Shown: piece after piece, positions 1 through 10,280 of the stretch
How the letters are laid out: the number at the start of each line of letters is the position of its first letter
How positions within the stretch are numbered: position 1 is the stretch's first letter
Source: Oscillospiraceae bacterium
Lineage (GTDB): Bacteria; Bacillota_A; Clostridia; Oscillospirales; JAAYXM01
DNA: 59,501 nucleotides
Direction of reading: 5' to 3'
Assembly (NCBI GenBank): GCA_017532355.1
Contig: JAFXJK010000033.1
Span: forward strand, 1 to 59,501
The notes under the pieces: generated by a model
What the model saw: only the letters and a program-made list of their open reading frames with translations
Database searches by the model: none
What the model was told of the DNA's origin: nothing
Made by a program: the position numbers and the translations under genes

Positions 1-41
1 ATACAGTTTTGAATTGAGATATTTTTCGTTTGTAGAAATAT

Positions 42-79
42 AAAAATTCCGGGAATACTGTCGTATTTCCGGAATTTTT
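42..79 (-). terminator. Intrinsic terminator after the GH13 gene
   Basis: A long inverted repeat (arms 42-58 and 63-79, one G-U type pair, loop of 4) is flanked by T runs on both strands, so it can terminate from either side. It lies about 110 bases past the stop of the leftward GH13 gene. Positions 80-189 hold no gene that I can see. Confidence 0.8.
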
Positions 80-189
80 TATGCATTACAAGCGGAAAAG
101 AGCCATTCAAAACCAATACTTCCTTGTGTGGCTGTGGCCAATTTGAAGTCAGTCTTTTTTGCACATCAAAAATCAATGTACCTTTTGTT

Positions 190-1764
190 TTACTCATAGA
201 TAACGGCGTGGAGGTTGTCGGTTGAAATTTCCAAGAGGATATTCCCCTTCTCTTCAACCTTTTCGCCGAGCGATACTGCGATATGCAACGTTTTGCCTTG
301 ATATATACGTGCATATTGAATAAAGCTCTCATCTGCTTTCTCAAAAACTATATCACCGAGTTTCAAAGCTAAGTTTTCGCTTTTTAGATGCGAAAGCTTA
401 CGGTAAAACTCTTTAAGTGAAGCATTTTGATTGTTCCACTCATAATAAGCCCTGTTAAGAGGATCCTCAAAGCCTTCCATTCCGATTTCGTCGCCATAAT
501 ATATGGACGGATTTCCCGGAAGCGTAAACTGCAGAAGTGCGGACACTTTCGCAAGAGCTAACGCGCTTTCAAGCTCTTCTCCACTCAGCCTGAAGCCCGC
601 TTTTTCAGTTCTGCTCATACCCTCGCCTTTTCCCGAAAGCGCTGTAATGATACGCGGTGTATCGTGCGTTGAGAGCAGATTCATAAGGCAATCAAGAACG
701 GGACGTGGGTAGTTTTCCACAATAGTCATAACACGGTCTGCAAATTCCCTGCCGGTTATTTCCCTCTTCACATACCCTAAAATAGCCTCTTTGAATGGAT
801 AATTCATTACAGAATCGAGGTTACTGTCAGAAAAATATCTTCTTCTCGCACTATAGCTTATTTTATTGGATGCATCGTCCCAGACCTCACCTATAAGGAG
901 AGCATCAGGGTTGATTTCCTTAAGCTTTTTGTGAAACGCCGCAATAAATTCATCCGGGAGCTCATCCGCCACATCAAGGCGGAAACCGTCTGCACCGAGC
1001 CCCATCCAATGCTCAAGGACGCTGTCAGGTGAATTGATTATGTAGTCCATATAGCTTTCGTTTAACTCGTTAACACACGGCAGTGTGTCAATTCCCCACC
1101 ACGCGGTATATTTCGTCGGATAATTCTCAAACTGATACCACTCTTTGTACGGAGAATTCTCATTGCTCACCGCACCGTTGCCGAAAACGCCCTTCGCATC
1201 GAAATAGACACTGTTGCTCCCCGTGTGAGAAAAAACACCGTCGAGAATAATTTTAATATCGAGCTTATGCGCCTCACGACACAAAGAAACAAAATCTTCT
1301 TCAGTTCCGAGAAGAGGGTCTATACGCTTGTAATCCGCCGTATCGTAGCGATGGTTGGAATACGCCATAAATATCGGGTTTAAGTAGATAATACCAACCC
1401 CCATATCCTTGAGATACGGAAGCTTTTCCGTAATTCCTTTTAAGTTTCCTCCAAAGAAATCGCTGTTTGTGATTCTACCCTCTTCATTTGGCAAATACAC
1501 GGGAGTATCAGAGGTGTTCTCATGCAGATAATAAGGCTCAAGCTTTCCCGTGGGGTCAACTGTACCGGACTTTGCAAAGCGGTCTGGAAAAATCTGATAC
1601 ATAACCCTGCCCTTGAAGTCCGAAGGTGTATCGTAGTCCTTATCAAAGCAGGTCAGCTGCCACAAATCGCCGATGGCGATGTTGGTATCATCACCTTGCT
1701 TAAAGAGGTCAAACGCTTCGTTCTTCGTAGTAATTTTAAAGAAATAAAAATACAAATCATTCAA
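190..1764 (-). CDS. GH13 alpha-amylase family enzyme (cyclomaltodextrinase/neopullulanase-like), catalytic part
   Basis: Predicted cytoplasmic GH13 enzyme acting on maltodextrins or cyclodextrins; no signal peptide. All four GH13 blocks are present: DGVFSH near residue 175, GFRLDVADE with nucleophile D264, LIGEVWD with acid/base E293, and LLSTHDTPR with D368 (numbering from the TTG at 1764). VMYQIFPDRF near residue 54 is the usual start of the (beta/alpha)8 barrel in neopullulanase-type enzymes. The open frame really begins after an in-frame TGA at 1819-1821, and the TTG at 1764 is only the first possible start. The family's N-terminal beta domain is encoded upstream in the same frame (see 1765-1989), so the intact gene would span 190-1989, 599 residues. 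It lies downstream of glgP on the same strand, which fits a role in glycogen or maltodextrin turnover. The fold is certain; exact substrate and whether protein is made are not. Confidence 0.85.
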   Translation of the reverse strand: MNDLYFYFFKITTKNEAFDLFKQGDDTNIAIGDLWQLTCFDKDYDTPSDFKGRVMYQIFPDRFAKSGTVDPTGKLEPYYLHENTSDTPVYLPNEEGRITNSDFFGGNLKGITEKLPYLKDMGVGIIYLNPIFMAYSNHRYDTADYKRIDPLLGTEEDFVSLCREAHKLDIKIILDGVFSHTGSNSVYFDAKGVFGNGAVSNENSPYKEWYQFENYPTKYTAWWGIDTLPCVNELNESYMDYIINSPDSVLEHWMGLGADGFRLDVADELPDEFIAAFHKKLKEINPDALLIGEVWDDASNKISYSARRRYFSDSNLDSVMNYPFKEAILGYVKREITGREFADRVMTIVENYPRPVLDCLMNLLSTHDTPRIITALSGKGEGMSRTEKAGFRLSGEELESALALAKVSALLQFTLPGNPSIYYGDEIGMEGFEDPLNRAYYEWNNQNASLKEFYRKLSHLKSENLALKLGDIVFEKADESFIQYARIYQGKTLHIAVSLGEKVEEKGNILLEISTDNLHAVIYE

Positions 1765-1989
1765 AAAAAGCGAAAACTCGGTAGTGTAGACTTCATAAGC
1801 TTCGTCTCCGCCTTCCTTTCAGAACGGAACCGTCATCTCAAACCCTTTTTCGTTTCTGATACACAAGCTCACAGAAACTGTCAGACAGGCGGTTGGGATT
1901 TTTATACGCAGTCTGCACTCTTCATTCTGCCTAAGGCACCCGAACGGAGATTTATAGTATTCATTTTTGCTGTTATATAAAATCCTCAT
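1765..1989 (-). pseudogene. 5' part of the GH13 gene, separated by an in-frame TGA
   Basis: From an ATG at 1989-1987 (weak GGTGA upstream) the frame runs 56 codons, meets TGA at 1819-1821 (codon 57), then continues in the same frame into the catalytic ORF. The peptide before the stop ends EKGFEMTVPF and the one after begins KEGGDEAYEVYTTEF, which reads as one continuous N-terminal beta domain of a neopullulanase-type enzyme. Residue 57 is plausibly Trp (TGG changed to TGA). Genes in this window use TGA as a stop (rimM, trmD, the Gfo/Idh gene at 16403) and TGG for Trp, so recoding is unlikely. A nonsense mutation or sequencing error is the simplest reading. Confidence 0.75.
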
Positions 1990-2010
1990 TTAGTTCACCG
2001 TTCAATAATT

Positions 2011-2045
2011 ATTTAGGAATAAGAGAAAATCTCTTATTCCTAAAT
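2011..2045 (-). terminator. Hairpin between glgP and GH13
   Basis: A perfect 16-bp inverted repeat (2011-2026 with 2030-2045, loop AAA) starts just past the glgP stop. Downstream on the minus strand the tail is AT-rich without a clean T run; on the plus strand it is followed by TTTTT. It probably ends or attenuates the glg operon transcript, or protects its 3' end. Confidence 0.6.
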
Positions 2046-2047
2046 TT

Positions 2048-4516
2048 TTAGTATTTTATATGCCAGATGTTATCAGCATATTCTTTAACCGCTCTGTCTG
2101 ACGAGAATATTCCCGCTTTAGCGATATTCACAAGCGACATACGCGCAAAATCAAGCTTTGACTTATATGCATTTGCCGCATCCTCCTGAGCGCGGACATA
2201 ATCTGCAAAGTCAGCTAAGATCATATAAGCATCGGCTACACCGAAGGAGTTTGTCAAAAGCGAGCGTGCTATATCGTCAAACTTGACGCCGCCAATCTCT
2301 CCCGATGTGAGCATTTCAATAACGCGCTTGAGGTCGGGATTGTTGTTGCAGTAATCTGCAGGACGGTAGCCTCTCTGCCAAAGAGCTTCAACCTCATCGG
2401 CACGAAGTCCAAAAAGGAACATATTCTCGTCGCCGACCTGCTCGTGAATCTCAACATTTGCTCCGTCGAGTGTTCCGATTGTTACGGCTCCGTTTATCAT
2501 AAGCTTCATATTGCCCGTTCCCGAGGCTTCTTTTCCGGCAATTGAAATCTGCTCGGAAAGGTCAGCGGCAGGTATGATAATTTCGGCAAGAGACACTTTA
2601 TAATCTTCGATAAACACGACTTTGATTTTGTCGCGAACGACCGGGTCTGAATTTATCATATCGGATATCGCTACGATAAGGCGGATAATCTGCTTTGCCA
2701 TTACATATCCGCTCGAAGCCTTGGCCGCGAAAATAAATGTCCTTGGAACATAGTCGCCGTCAGGATTTGCCTTGATTTTGTTGTAGAGATACAAAATATG
2801 CAAAGCGTTGAGAAGCTGACGCTTATACTCATGAAGACGCTTAACCTGAATATCGAACATTGAATTCGGGTCAACCTTGATTCCGTTTGCTTTTTCGATA
2901 TACTCTGCAAGTCTGACTTTATTGTTATACTTAATTTCAGCAAGACGAGCCAAGACCTTCTCATCGTCGATATACTTGAGAAGCTTTTCAAGCTCATTGC
3001 TGTCGTGCTTGAAGCCGTCGCCAATCAACTCCTCGAGATATGCAGTGAGCTCGGGGTTTGACTGACAAAGCCATCTTCTGTACGCTATACCGTTGGTTAC
3101 ATTCGTAAACTTATCGTTCCCGATATTGTAATAATCTCTGAAAATTCCGTTTTTCAGGATATCGCTGTGGAGCTTTGATACGCCGTTTACCTTATGGCAC
3201 GCCGCAAGGCAAAGATTTGCCATACGGATTTCGCCGTGAGCGATAACTGCCATATAGTCGATTTTCGCGACATCTCCCGGATATATGATGTTAAGCTGCG
3301 CAACCAGGCGACGGTTGATTTCACATACAATCTGATAGACGCGTGGAAGCTGTTCTGCAAAAAGGTGCTCATTCCAGCGCTCCAACGCCTCGCTCATAAC
3401 TGTATGGTTTGTATATGTCAGGGTTTCGCAGGTTATCCTCCACGCCTCATCCCAGCCGTAGTCATACTCGTCAACGAGGATTCTCATAAGCTCGGGTACG
3501 CACAGAGCAGGATGCGTGTCATTTATATGAATAGCTACTTTTTCCGACAGATTGTCAAGAGTTCCGTAGCGTTTCATGTGATTGAAGATAATGCTCTGAA
3601 GTGATGCAGAAACAAGGAGATACTGCTGTTTCAAACGGAGAATCTTACCTGCTGTATGGTTGTCAGCCGGATAGAGAATTTTCGTGATTACCTCCGCCAT
3701 TGTGTTCTCTTCCAGAGCCTTGGCATAATCGCCTCTTGAGAATGCCGACATATCAAGTCTGTTTGATGACTTCGCACTCCAGAGGACAAGCTTATTGACA
3801 GCATCTGTGTCATATCCCGATATATACATATCGTAAGGAACAGCAATAACAGAATTGTAGTTTGTGTGAGAGACTTTATACTTACCGTCATCATACCAGC
3901 CGGTAACATCTCCGCCGAACTTTACTTCAAACGCTTCGTCTTCTCTTGATTTGAGCCATACATCGCCCATGGAGAGCCAGTTGTCCGGAAACTCCATCTG
4001 CCAGCCGTCAACTATCTTCTGTTTAAAAATACCAAACTCATAGCGGATTGAGAATCCCGTACCGGGAAGACCGACGCTCGTCATAGAGTCAAGGTAGCAC
4101 GATGCAAGGCGGCCGAGACCGCCGTTACCGAGACCTGCATCCGGCTCAATAGCATACAAATCCTCTATCTTGAAACCGCATTTTTCGACAGCTTTTGCAA
4201 ACTTTTCTTCTACGCCCAGGTTATAAAGGTTGTTTCTGAGAGATGTGCCAACCAAGAACTCCATGGACATATAATACACCTGCTTTGTGTCATCAGCACG
4301 GTATTTATCATGGAACTTCTTTCTCTTTTCCGTTAAAAGCCCTGATACTACGGAGCAAAGAGCTCTGTACATCTGCTGTTTTGTGGCTTCTTTTACATCA
4401 CAGCCAAAAAGCCTTATGCAGGCATCATTTAAAAGCTTAACCGTATTGTCAGCTTTTTTTGTCTGTGCGGTAGGCTTCGTCACTGTTGATTTTTTTGTTA
4501 CTTTTTTCTCGCTCAT
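2048..4516 (-). CDS. glgP: Glycogen/maltodextrin phosphorylase
   Basis: Phosphorolysis of alpha-1,4-glucan to glucose 1-phosphate (GT35), 822 residues, cytoplasmic. The PLP signature EASGTGNMKLMIN is present with the PLP lysine at about residue 671. GLGNGGLGRLASCYLDS in the N-terminal third and VKRLHEYKRQLLN are further family blocks. Length is normal for the family. The first ~27 residues form a Lys/Thr-rich extension (MSEKKVTKKSTVTKPTAQ) before homology begins, probably disordered. It is the last of five close-packed glg genes: 15 bases separate it from glgA, with CAGGAGAAAAC before the ATG. In the operon it supplies the degradative arm opposite GlgA/GlgB. Confidence 0.97.
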   Translation of the reverse strand: MSEKKVTKKSTVTKPTAQTKKADNTVKLLNDACIRLFGCDVKEATKQQMYRALCSVVSGLLTEKRKKFHDKYRADDTKQVYYMSMEFLVGTSLRNNLYNLGVEEKFAKAVEKCGFKIEDLYAIEPDAGLGNGGLGRLASCYLDSMTSVGLPGTGFSIRYEFGIFKQKIVDGWQMEFPDNWLSMGDVWLKSREDEAFEVKFGGDVTGWYDDGKYKVSHTNYNSVIAVPYDMYISGYDTDAVNKLVLWSAKSSNRLDMSAFSRGDYAKALEENTMAEVITKILYPADNHTAGKILRLKQQYLLVSASLQSIIFNHMKRYGTLDNLSEKVAIHINDTHPALCVPELMRILVDEYDYGWDEAWRITCETLTYTNHTVMSEALERWNEHLFAEQLPRVYQIVCEINRRLVAQLNIIYPGDVAKIDYMAVIAHGEIRMANLCLAACHKVNGVSKLHSDILKNGIFRDYYNIGNDKFTNVTNGIAYRRWLCQSNPELTAYLEELIGDGFKHDSNELEKLLKYIDDEKVLARLAEIKYNNKVRLAEYIEKANGIKVDPNSMFDIQVKRLHEYKRQLLNALHILYLYNKIKANPDGDYVPRTFIFAAKASSGYVMAKQIIRLIVAISDMINSDPVVRDKIKVVFIEDYKVSLAEIIIPAADLSEQISIAGKEASGTGNMKLMINGAVTIGTLDGANVEIHEQVGDENMFLFGLRADEVEALWQRGYRPADYCNNNPDLKRVIEMLTSGEIGGVKFDDIARSLLTNSFGVADAYMILADFADYVRAQEDAANAYKSKLDFARMSLVNIAKAGIFSSDRAVKEYADNIWHIKY

Positions 4517-4531
4517 TGTTTTCTCCTGTCA

Positions 4532-5953
4532 TCAAATTTCGTTATATATCCTCAAATATTCCTGAACCGGAGACTTCCAGCTGCTGTTATATTTGATAAG
4601 ATTCTTAATGTGCTTGTTCCATTTGTCTTTATCGCCATAGAACTCTATACACCTGTCAACTGCACCAAGCATATCGTGGGCATTATAGCCTTTAAAGGTA
4701 AAGCCTCTTCCCTCCAACGTTTCAACATTCAGAGGCGGTACGGTATCCCATAGGCCACCCGTTTCGCGCACTATCGGAACGGTACCGTAGCGCATCGCGA
4801 TAAGCTGCGACAGTCCGCAAGGCTCGTTCTTTGACGGCATAAGGAACATATCAGCACCTGCATAAACTTTATTTGCAAGGGCAGGATTAAAGGTAATATT
4901 GGCAGACATCTTGTCGCTATGAACATACGCGTTGAAGTTGAACATATCCTCATATTTTGAGTCGCCTGTACCTATGACAACAAACTGCAAATCCCTCTGC
5001 ATAAGCTCGCCCATGACATACTCGACCAGATCAAGTCCCTTATGGGATACAAGGCGCGATATCATAGCCACGACGGGCACATCGGGTCTTACCGGAAGAC
5101 CGAGCATTTTCTGAAGCTCTTCCTTGTTTTTTGCCTTTCCCGAAATGTCTGACGACGTAAAGTTTTCGAAAATGGTTGTATCCTTTGCAGGGTTATACAA
5201 ATCGGTGTTGATGCCGTTTACTATACCCTCAAGCTTATAGGCATTTTCGTTTAAAATATTCTGGAGCCCGTGCGCAAAAAAGGCGTGGCGTATCTCGTGA
5301 GCGTATGTCCTCGACACGGTCGTTATCTTATCTGCCGCAACGATAGCGCCCTTCATAAAGTTTATGCAATTATCGTATGTGAGCATACCTCGCCAGTATT
5401 CATCTATTCCGATAACATCATTCATAAACTCATTTGGCATTTTGCCCTGATATTCAATGTTATGAATGGTAAATACCGTGGATGCATTATCATATACACC
5501 TGCATAAAGTGCTTTTTTAAGCACAGGAATAAGCGCGGTCTGCCAGTCGTTGCAATGTATGACATCCGGATAATAATCAAGCTGGCGCATCGCTTCAAGA
5601 ACCGCGAGTGAAAAATAGGTAAATCTCTCGCCGTCGTCATAATGCCCGTAGATAGTGTCGCGATAGAAATAATGCTCATTATCTACAAAATAGTAACTAA
5701 GTTTCTTTTTCTTGCTTGAAGCCTTGAATATACCTACATACTCTTTGCGCCAAGCCACCTGAACATCAAAGCTTTTAATAAATTCAACTTCAATATCAGG
5801 GTTATCCTTCATACTCTTATAGTAAGGTATGAATACGCACACCTCAACATCTTTTACCGCAGCAAGCTCTGCAGGAAGAGCCTGGGCAACATCGCCCAGT
5901 CCCCCGCTTTTTACAAACGGTGCAGCCTCGCTTGCAGCAAACAGTATCTTCAT
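4532..5953 (-). CDS. glgA: Glycogen synthase (ADP-glucose)
   Basis: GT5 glycogen synthase, 473 residues, transferring glucose from ADP-glucose to growing alpha-1,4-glucan. The ADP-glucose-binding KSGGLGDV motif is at residues 15-22. The C-terminal GT-B half carries SKNEPCGLSQLIAMRYGTVP with the conserved E-PCG-Q, followed by RETGGL. Start and length are typical. Its ATG overlaps the glgD stop in an ATGA arrangement, so the two are translationally coupled, with ADP-glucose made by GlgC/GlgD as its donor. Confidence 0.97.
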   Translation of the reverse strand: MKILFAASEAAPFVKSGGLGDVAQALPAELAAVKDVEVCVFIPYYKSMKDNPDIEVEFIKSFDVQVAWRKEYVGIFKASSKKKKLSYYFVDNEHYFYRDTIYGHYDDGERFTYFSLAVLEAMRQLDYYPDVIHCNDWQTALIPVLKKALYAGVYDNASTVFTIHNIEYQGKMPNEFMNDVIGIDEYWRGMLTYDNCINFMKGAIVAADKITTVSRTYAHEIRHAFFAHGLQNILNENAYKLEGIVNGINTDLYNPAKDTTIFENFTSSDISGKAKNKEELQKMLGLPVRPDVPVVAMISRLVSHKGLDLVEYVMGELMQRDLQFVVIGTGDSKYEDMFNFNAYVHSDKMSANITFNPALANKVYAGADMFLMPSKNEPCGLSQLIAMRYGTVPIVRETGGLWDTVPPLNVETLEGRGFTFKGYNAHDMLGAVDRCIEFYGDKDKWNKHIKNLIKYNSSWKSPVQEYLRIYNEI

Positions 5954-7065
5954 ATAGTTTCACCTTTCCTTATGATAACAGGGTTGCTCGGCACGCCTAC
6001 CAGGCGCGTTCCATCGGTTATTGTAACATTTTTATCGATTATTGCATTTTCTATGTATGCATTCTCGCCAATCTTGCTTCCCTGCATAATCACAGAACCT
6101 ATGACCTTAGCTCCCTTGCAAACCTTTACATCACGGAAAAGAACGGAGTTCTCAAGACTACCGTTGATAACGCAACCGTCAGCTATGATGCACTCTTCCA
6201 CAGAAGACTCTTCTCCGTAGTATGCAGGGACTTCATCGCGAACCTTTGTATAAATCGGCGCTGACGACTTAAACAAGCTGTTGCGAACATTCTCGTTTGT
6301 CAGCAAAAGATTATTTTTGAGATACGTTGCAACATCTCTGTTTCTTAAGATTGTTTCACCAAAAGTATATAAATTGACAGAGAGCTTGCCCTCGTTGAAA
6401 AACTTCTGAATAAAGTCCTTTTCAAAATGATAAAAGCCTGCAGAAACGCGCTCATTTACCACCCGAATCAAGGCCTCTCGCTCCATAATGAACATACCGA
6501 TTCCGACAAGCGAATTCTCTCCTGCAGCGCAGTTGATTGCGATTGATTTTACACTGCCGTCGTCATTCGTTTCAAACACCGTCGGATAGTTATCAGCTCC
6601 GCTGCGTGGTTTGGTAACCACGGCGGTAATATCTCTGCCCGATTTTATGTGTTCTGCAAGAACTTCGCGGTAATCTATATTGCAAATCGTAATCGTATCC
6701 GAAAGCACGATGTAATCGGAATTCTGAGCATTTAAGAAGTTGAGCGCAGTATAAAGCGCCTCGAGCTTTCCGTGATATACGTCGCCTCGTCCTGACGCAA
6801 ATGGCGGAATTATATATAAACCGCCGTTTTTGCGATTCAAATCCCACTCCTCGCACGAGCCGAGATGGTCCATAAGCGACTGATAATTATACTTTGTAAT
6901 AACACCTACTGAGGTGATATTGGAGTTAACCATATTTGACAGCACAAAGTCAACCTGCCTGTATCTGCCGCCAAAAGGCAGTGATGCTACCGTTCTCTGA
7001 GCGGTAAGCTCTCCAAGATACGCATCATAGATATTAGAAAAAATTATACCGGATAGTTTTTTCAT
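5950..7065 (-). CDS. glgD: GlgD, non-catalytic glucose-1-phosphate adenylyltransferase subunit
   Basis: 371-residue paralogue of GlgC. The N-terminus reads LSGIIFSNIYDAYLGELTAQR where catalytic GlgC has the GGxGxRL nucleotide-binding loop, so the pyrophosphorylase site is lost, as in known Firmicute GlgD proteins that modulate GlgC. SLPFGGRYRQVDFVLSN is kept, and the C-terminal ~100 residues show left-handed beta-helix hexapeptide-like repeats (VLFRDVKVCKGAKVIGSVIM). It lies 14 bases downstream of glgC and its stop overlaps the glgA start. It should form a GlgC-GlgD heteromer. Confidence 0.95.
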   Translation of the reverse strand: MKKLSGIIFSNIYDAYLGELTAQRTVASLPFGGRYRQVDFVLSNMVNSNITSVGVITKYNYQSLMDHLGSCEEWDLNRKNGGLYIIPPFASGRGDVYHGKLEALYTALNFLNAQNSDYIVLSDTITICNIDYREVLAEHIKSGRDITAVVTKPRSGADNYPTVFETNDDGSVKSIAINCAAGENSLVGIGMFIMEREALIRVVNERVSAGFYHFEKDFIQKFFNEGKLSVNLYTFGETILRNRDVATYLKNNLLLTNENVRNSLFKSSAPIYTKVRDEVPAYYGEESSVEECIIADGCVINGSLENSVLFRDVKVCKGAKVIGSVIMQGSKIGENAYIENAIIDKNVTITDGTRLVGVPSNPVIIRKGETI

Positions 7066-7079
7066 ATCAGTTACCTCCT

Positions 7080-8264
7080 TTAAACAACCTCACTCGGTTT
7101 TATTACAGTGTTTCTGGCGATATGCTCCTCTTTTCCTACTACGCTTATATCCCATTCCTTCTTCTCATAGTAAGCAGGGTCATCTCCGATTCTTGAATTT
7201 TCCCCGATAACCGCACCCTCACCGACGATAGCGTATTTTATAACTGCGCCTTTTTTGATAACCGCCTCAGGCATAATAACGCTGTTATAAATCTCTGCAT
7301 CCTCTTCAATGGTACATCCCGTTGAAATAATCGAATGCTCTATCTTTCCTTTGACCGAACAGCCTTCTGCGACAAACGAATTTTTGATAGAGCTACCTTT
7401 TGCTATGTAGCTTGAGGGCTTTGCATAGTTTCTGGCATAGGTCTTGAAAACTTTATCGCGAAGATTGAACTTCCCGTCAAGAAGGTCCATATTGGACTCC
7501 CAGAGACTGTAAATTGTTCCGACATCCTTCCAGTAATCTGCAAAGGTGTAGGCAAATACTCTTCTTCCGTCACGAAGAAGTGCCGGGATTATATTCTTGC
7601 CAAAATCATTGTCGGAAGTTTCGTCCGCCTCGTCTTCGACCAAATATTTGCGAAGTATATCCCACTTAAAGATGTACACGCCCATCGAAGCGTTATTACT
7701 CTTCGGATTTTTGGGCTTCTCCTCAAACTCATAGATTGAGCCGTCGGGATTAGTATTCATAATTCCAAATCGACTTGCTTCCTCAATCGGCACTTCTCTC
7801 ACGGCAATGGTACATTCAGAGTCATTGTCAATATGGTACTTGAGCATTTTTGAATAGTCCATCTTGTATATATGGTCACCCGACAGGATAACCACGTGTT
7901 TGGGGTTATACCGCTCAACAAACGGTATGTTCTGATATATAGCATTCGCAGTGCCTTTATACCACTCCATTTTTTCAGACTGCGCATAAGGCGGAAGGAT
8001 ATGAACGCCACCAAAATTTCTGTTGAGTCCCCATGGTTGTCCGTTTCCTATATAGTTATTGAGCTCCAAGGGTTGATACTGGGTCAGAATGCCAACCGTG
8101 TCAATGCCTGATTTTACACAGTTTGAGAGCGGAAAATCGATAATTCGGTACTTTCCGCCAAACGGCACTGCAGGCTTTGCAGTTTTGTGCGTGAGAACAA
8201 GCAATCTGCTGCCCTGTCCTCCTGCAAGCAACATCGCAATGCAATCTTTTCTTCTGTTCATCAT
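7080..8264 (-). CDS. glgC: Glucose-1-phosphate adenylyltransferase (ADP-glucose pyrophosphorylase)
   Basis: Makes ADP-glucose from glucose 1-phosphate and ATP, the committed step of glycogen synthesis. [10 protein letters not shown] near the N-terminus is the nucleotide-binding loop; [15 protein letters not shown] follows. [11 protein letters not shown] is the metal-binding block and [10 protein letters not shown] the sugar-phosphate region. The C-terminus is a beta-helix domain. The frame is open from an ATG at 8273, but AAAGGGG lies only 4 bases from it and a better 9 from the ATG at 8264 (MNRRKD), which I prefer; 394 residues. Operon position: after glgB, before glgD. Confidence 0.95.
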   Translation of the reverse strand: MMNRRKDCIAMLLAGGQGSRLLVLTHKTAKPAVPFGGKYRIIDFPLSNCVKSGIDTVGILTQYQPLELNNYIGNGQPWGLNRNFGGVHILPPYAQSEKMEWYKGTANAIYQNIPFVERYNPKHVVILSGDHIYKMDYSKMLKYHIDNDSECTIAVREVPIEEASRFGIMNTNPDGSIYEFEEKPKNPKSNNASMGVYIFKWDILRKYLVEDEADETSDNDFGKNIIPALLRDGRRVFAYTFADYWKDVGTIYSLWESNMDLLDGKFNLRDKVFKTYARNYAKPSSYIAKGSSIKNSFVAEGCSVKGKIEHSIISTGCTIEEDAEIYNSVIMPEAVIKKGAVIKYAIVGEGAVIGENSRIGDDPAYYEKKEWDISVVGKEEHIARNTVIKPSEVV

Positions 8265-8292
8265 AACATACAACCCCTTTAAATAAATTATG

Positions 8293-10167
8293 TCAACAAT
8301 TGATGTAATATGTTGTCGAAAGCGGTGGCAATGTAACTGAAATTGATTGGTCGAAACCGTGCATTTTAATATCTTTTACTTTTACTTTTCGCAGACGAGT
8401 ACCGAATCCGCCGTATTTTGCGCTGTCACTTGACAAAACAGGCTTATACTCCCCTGTTTTCGGAACTCCTATCCGATAATTTCTTCTTTCAACCGGGCAG
8501 AAGTTGCAGACAACTACAATCTCGTTTCCCGATTCATCACGGCGAATAAAGGAAATCACGCTTTGTTCGTGGTCGTCATGCGAAATCCAGCTAAACCCAT
8601 TCCAATCGGAATCATTCTCCCAGAACGGCTTATTTTCAAGATAAAAACCGTTGAGATCACGCACAAACTTCTGCATTTTCTTATGCTTTTCGTGCTTTAG
8701 CATAAACCACTCAAGAGGCTTTTCGTAGTTCCATTCTATAAACTGGGCAAACTCGTTACCCATAAAGCTCAGCTTCTTTCCCGGATGCGCCATCATATAC
8801 GCATAAAACGCACGAAGATTTGAAAATTTATCATCATACAAGCCCGGCATCTTCCCTATCATGGAGCATTTGCCGTGGACAACCTCGTCGTGAGACAGCG
8901 GCAATATATAATTCTCCGAAAAAGCGTATGTCATCGAGAATGTAAGGTCATTGTGGCAACCTTTTCTGAAAAGCGGGTCCTTCGACATATAGCCGAGAAG
9001 ATCATTCATCCAACCCATATTCCACTTGAAGTTGAATCCCAATCCGCCGTCATATCCCGGCTTCGTTACCATCGGAAACGCCGTAGATTCCTCCGCCACC
9101 ATAATTGCTGACGGGTCAAAAGCAAATGCCGCACTGTTCATGGCACGCAGAAACTCGATAGCATCGAGATTATAGTTGCCTCCGTATTGATTTGGACGCC
9201 ACTCGCCGTCTCTGCGTCCGTAATCAAGGTACAGCATTGATGCTACGGCATCAACTCTGATGCCGTCAATGTGGTATTTGTCCAACCAGTAAACAACATT
9301 CGATATCAGAAACGATTTTACCTCATACCTCGAATAGTCGAAGATTCTCGTTTTCCAATCCGGGTGTTCATTACGCAAGGGATCGGAAGATTCGTAAAGA
9401 CAGCTTCCGTCAAACTCATAAAGGCCGTTCTCGTCCTTTGGAAAATGAGCGCCGACCCAATCAAGTATAACGCCTATGCCTGCCGAATGAAGCTTATCCA
9501 CGAATTTCATAAAGTCCTTCGGCGTGCCGTATCTTGACGTAGGTGCATAGTAGCCCGTAACCTGATATCCCCAGGACGGGTCAAACGGATACTCGCTCAC
9601 GGGAAGCAGCTCAATATGGGTATAGTTCATCTCTTTTACATATTTGACGAGCTTATCCGCCATATCGGTATAAGACAGAAAATTGCCGTCATCATGCTGT
9701 AGCCACGAACCGAGGTGAACCTCATAAATATTCATCGGCTGTTTTATCATTTGCTTCTTCTGCTTTGACTTCCTGTACTTACTGTCTGTCCACTCAAAAC
9801 CATCTAAATCATAGACCTTCGAGGAATTTTCAGGGCGCGTGCAAGCATGGAACGCATACGGATCGCTTTTATAAACACTCTTTCCGTCTTTTTTGTTGAT
9901 GTAGTACTTATATTCGTCGTAAACATCGGCATTTTCAACCGTTGCTTCCCAAACGCCATATCCGATATTATGCATGGGGCAAGCAGAAGTATCCCAGTTG
10001 TTGAACGTACCGACAAGGCAAACTCCGGTTGCGTTTGGTGCCCAGACTCTGAAAACAAAGCCTTCCTCGGCTCTGTGACATCCCATGAACTCATAGGCAC
10101 GGGAACTGGTTCCTGCCGCGAACTCATCAAGCATGTGATTTAAATTGTGTCTGGAGTTTTTTATCAT
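8293..10167 (-). CDS. glgB: 1,4-alpha-glucan branching enzyme
   Basis: GH13 branching enzyme, 624 residues, creating alpha-1,6 branches in glycogen. Order: a CBM48-type beta domain (about 25-110, [20 protein letters not shown]), then the catalytic barrel with DWVGAHFP (~236), GIRVDAV with nucleophile D306, MVAEEST with acid/base E359 and LSHDEV, then a C-terminal beta domain ending [16 protein letters not shown] lies 9 bases before the ATG. It is the first gene of the leftward glg operon and sits behind the consensus promoter at 10223-10251. Confidence 0.97.
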   Translation of the reverse strand: MIKNSRHNLNHMLDEFAAGTSSRAYEFMGCHRAEEGFVFRVWAPNATGVCLVGTFNNWDTSACPMHNIGYGVWEATVENADVYDEYKYYINKKDGKSVYKSDPYAFHACTRPENSSKVYDLDGFEWTDSKYRKSKQKKQMIKQPMNIYEVHLGSWLQHDDGNFLSYTDMADKLVKYVKEMNYTHIELLPVSEYPFDPSWGYQVTGYYAPTSRYGTPKDFMKFVDKLHSAGIGVILDWVGAHFPKDENGLYEFDGSCLYESSDPLRNEHPDWKTRIFDYSRYEVKSFLISNVVYWLDKYHIDGIRVDAVASMLYLDYGRRDGEWRPNQYGGNYNLDAIEFLRAMNSAAFAFDPSAIMVAEESTAFPMVTKPGYDGGLGFNFKWNMGWMNDLLGYMSKDPLFRKGCHNDLTFSMTYAFSENYILPLSHDEVVHGKCSMIGKMPGLYDDKFSNLRAFYAYMMAHPGKKLSFMGNEFAQFIEWNYEKPLEWFMLKHEKHKKMQKFVRDLNGFYLENKPFWENDSDWNGFSWISHDDHEQSVISFIRRDESGNEIVVVCNFCPVERRNYRIGVPKTGEYKPVLSSDSAKYGGFGTRLRKVKVKDIKMHGFDQSISVTLPPLSTTYYINC

Positions 10168-10222
10168 AAGAATTCGCCCCTTAAAACCTGTAAATCCATC
10201 CGCATATATTCTTCTTATATAT

Positions 10223-10251
10223 ATTATAAATTATAAACATTTATATGTCAA
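10223..10251 (-). promoter_or_regulatory. Consensus promoter of the glgBCDAP operon
   Basis: On the minus strand TTGACA (10251-10246), a 17-base spacer and TATAAT (10228-10223) match the sigma-A consensus exactly. Transcription would start near 10216, about 50 bases before the glgB ATG. Confidence 0.85.
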
Positions 10252-10280
10252 ATAAATCAACGACTTTACCAATATTCACA

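Noticed and set aside
1819..1821. TGA read as tryptophan (alternative genetic code)
   Set aside because: rimM, trmD, khpA and the Gfo/Idh gene at 16403 end in TGA at normal family lengths, and conserved Trp residues are TGG, so TGA is a stop here.
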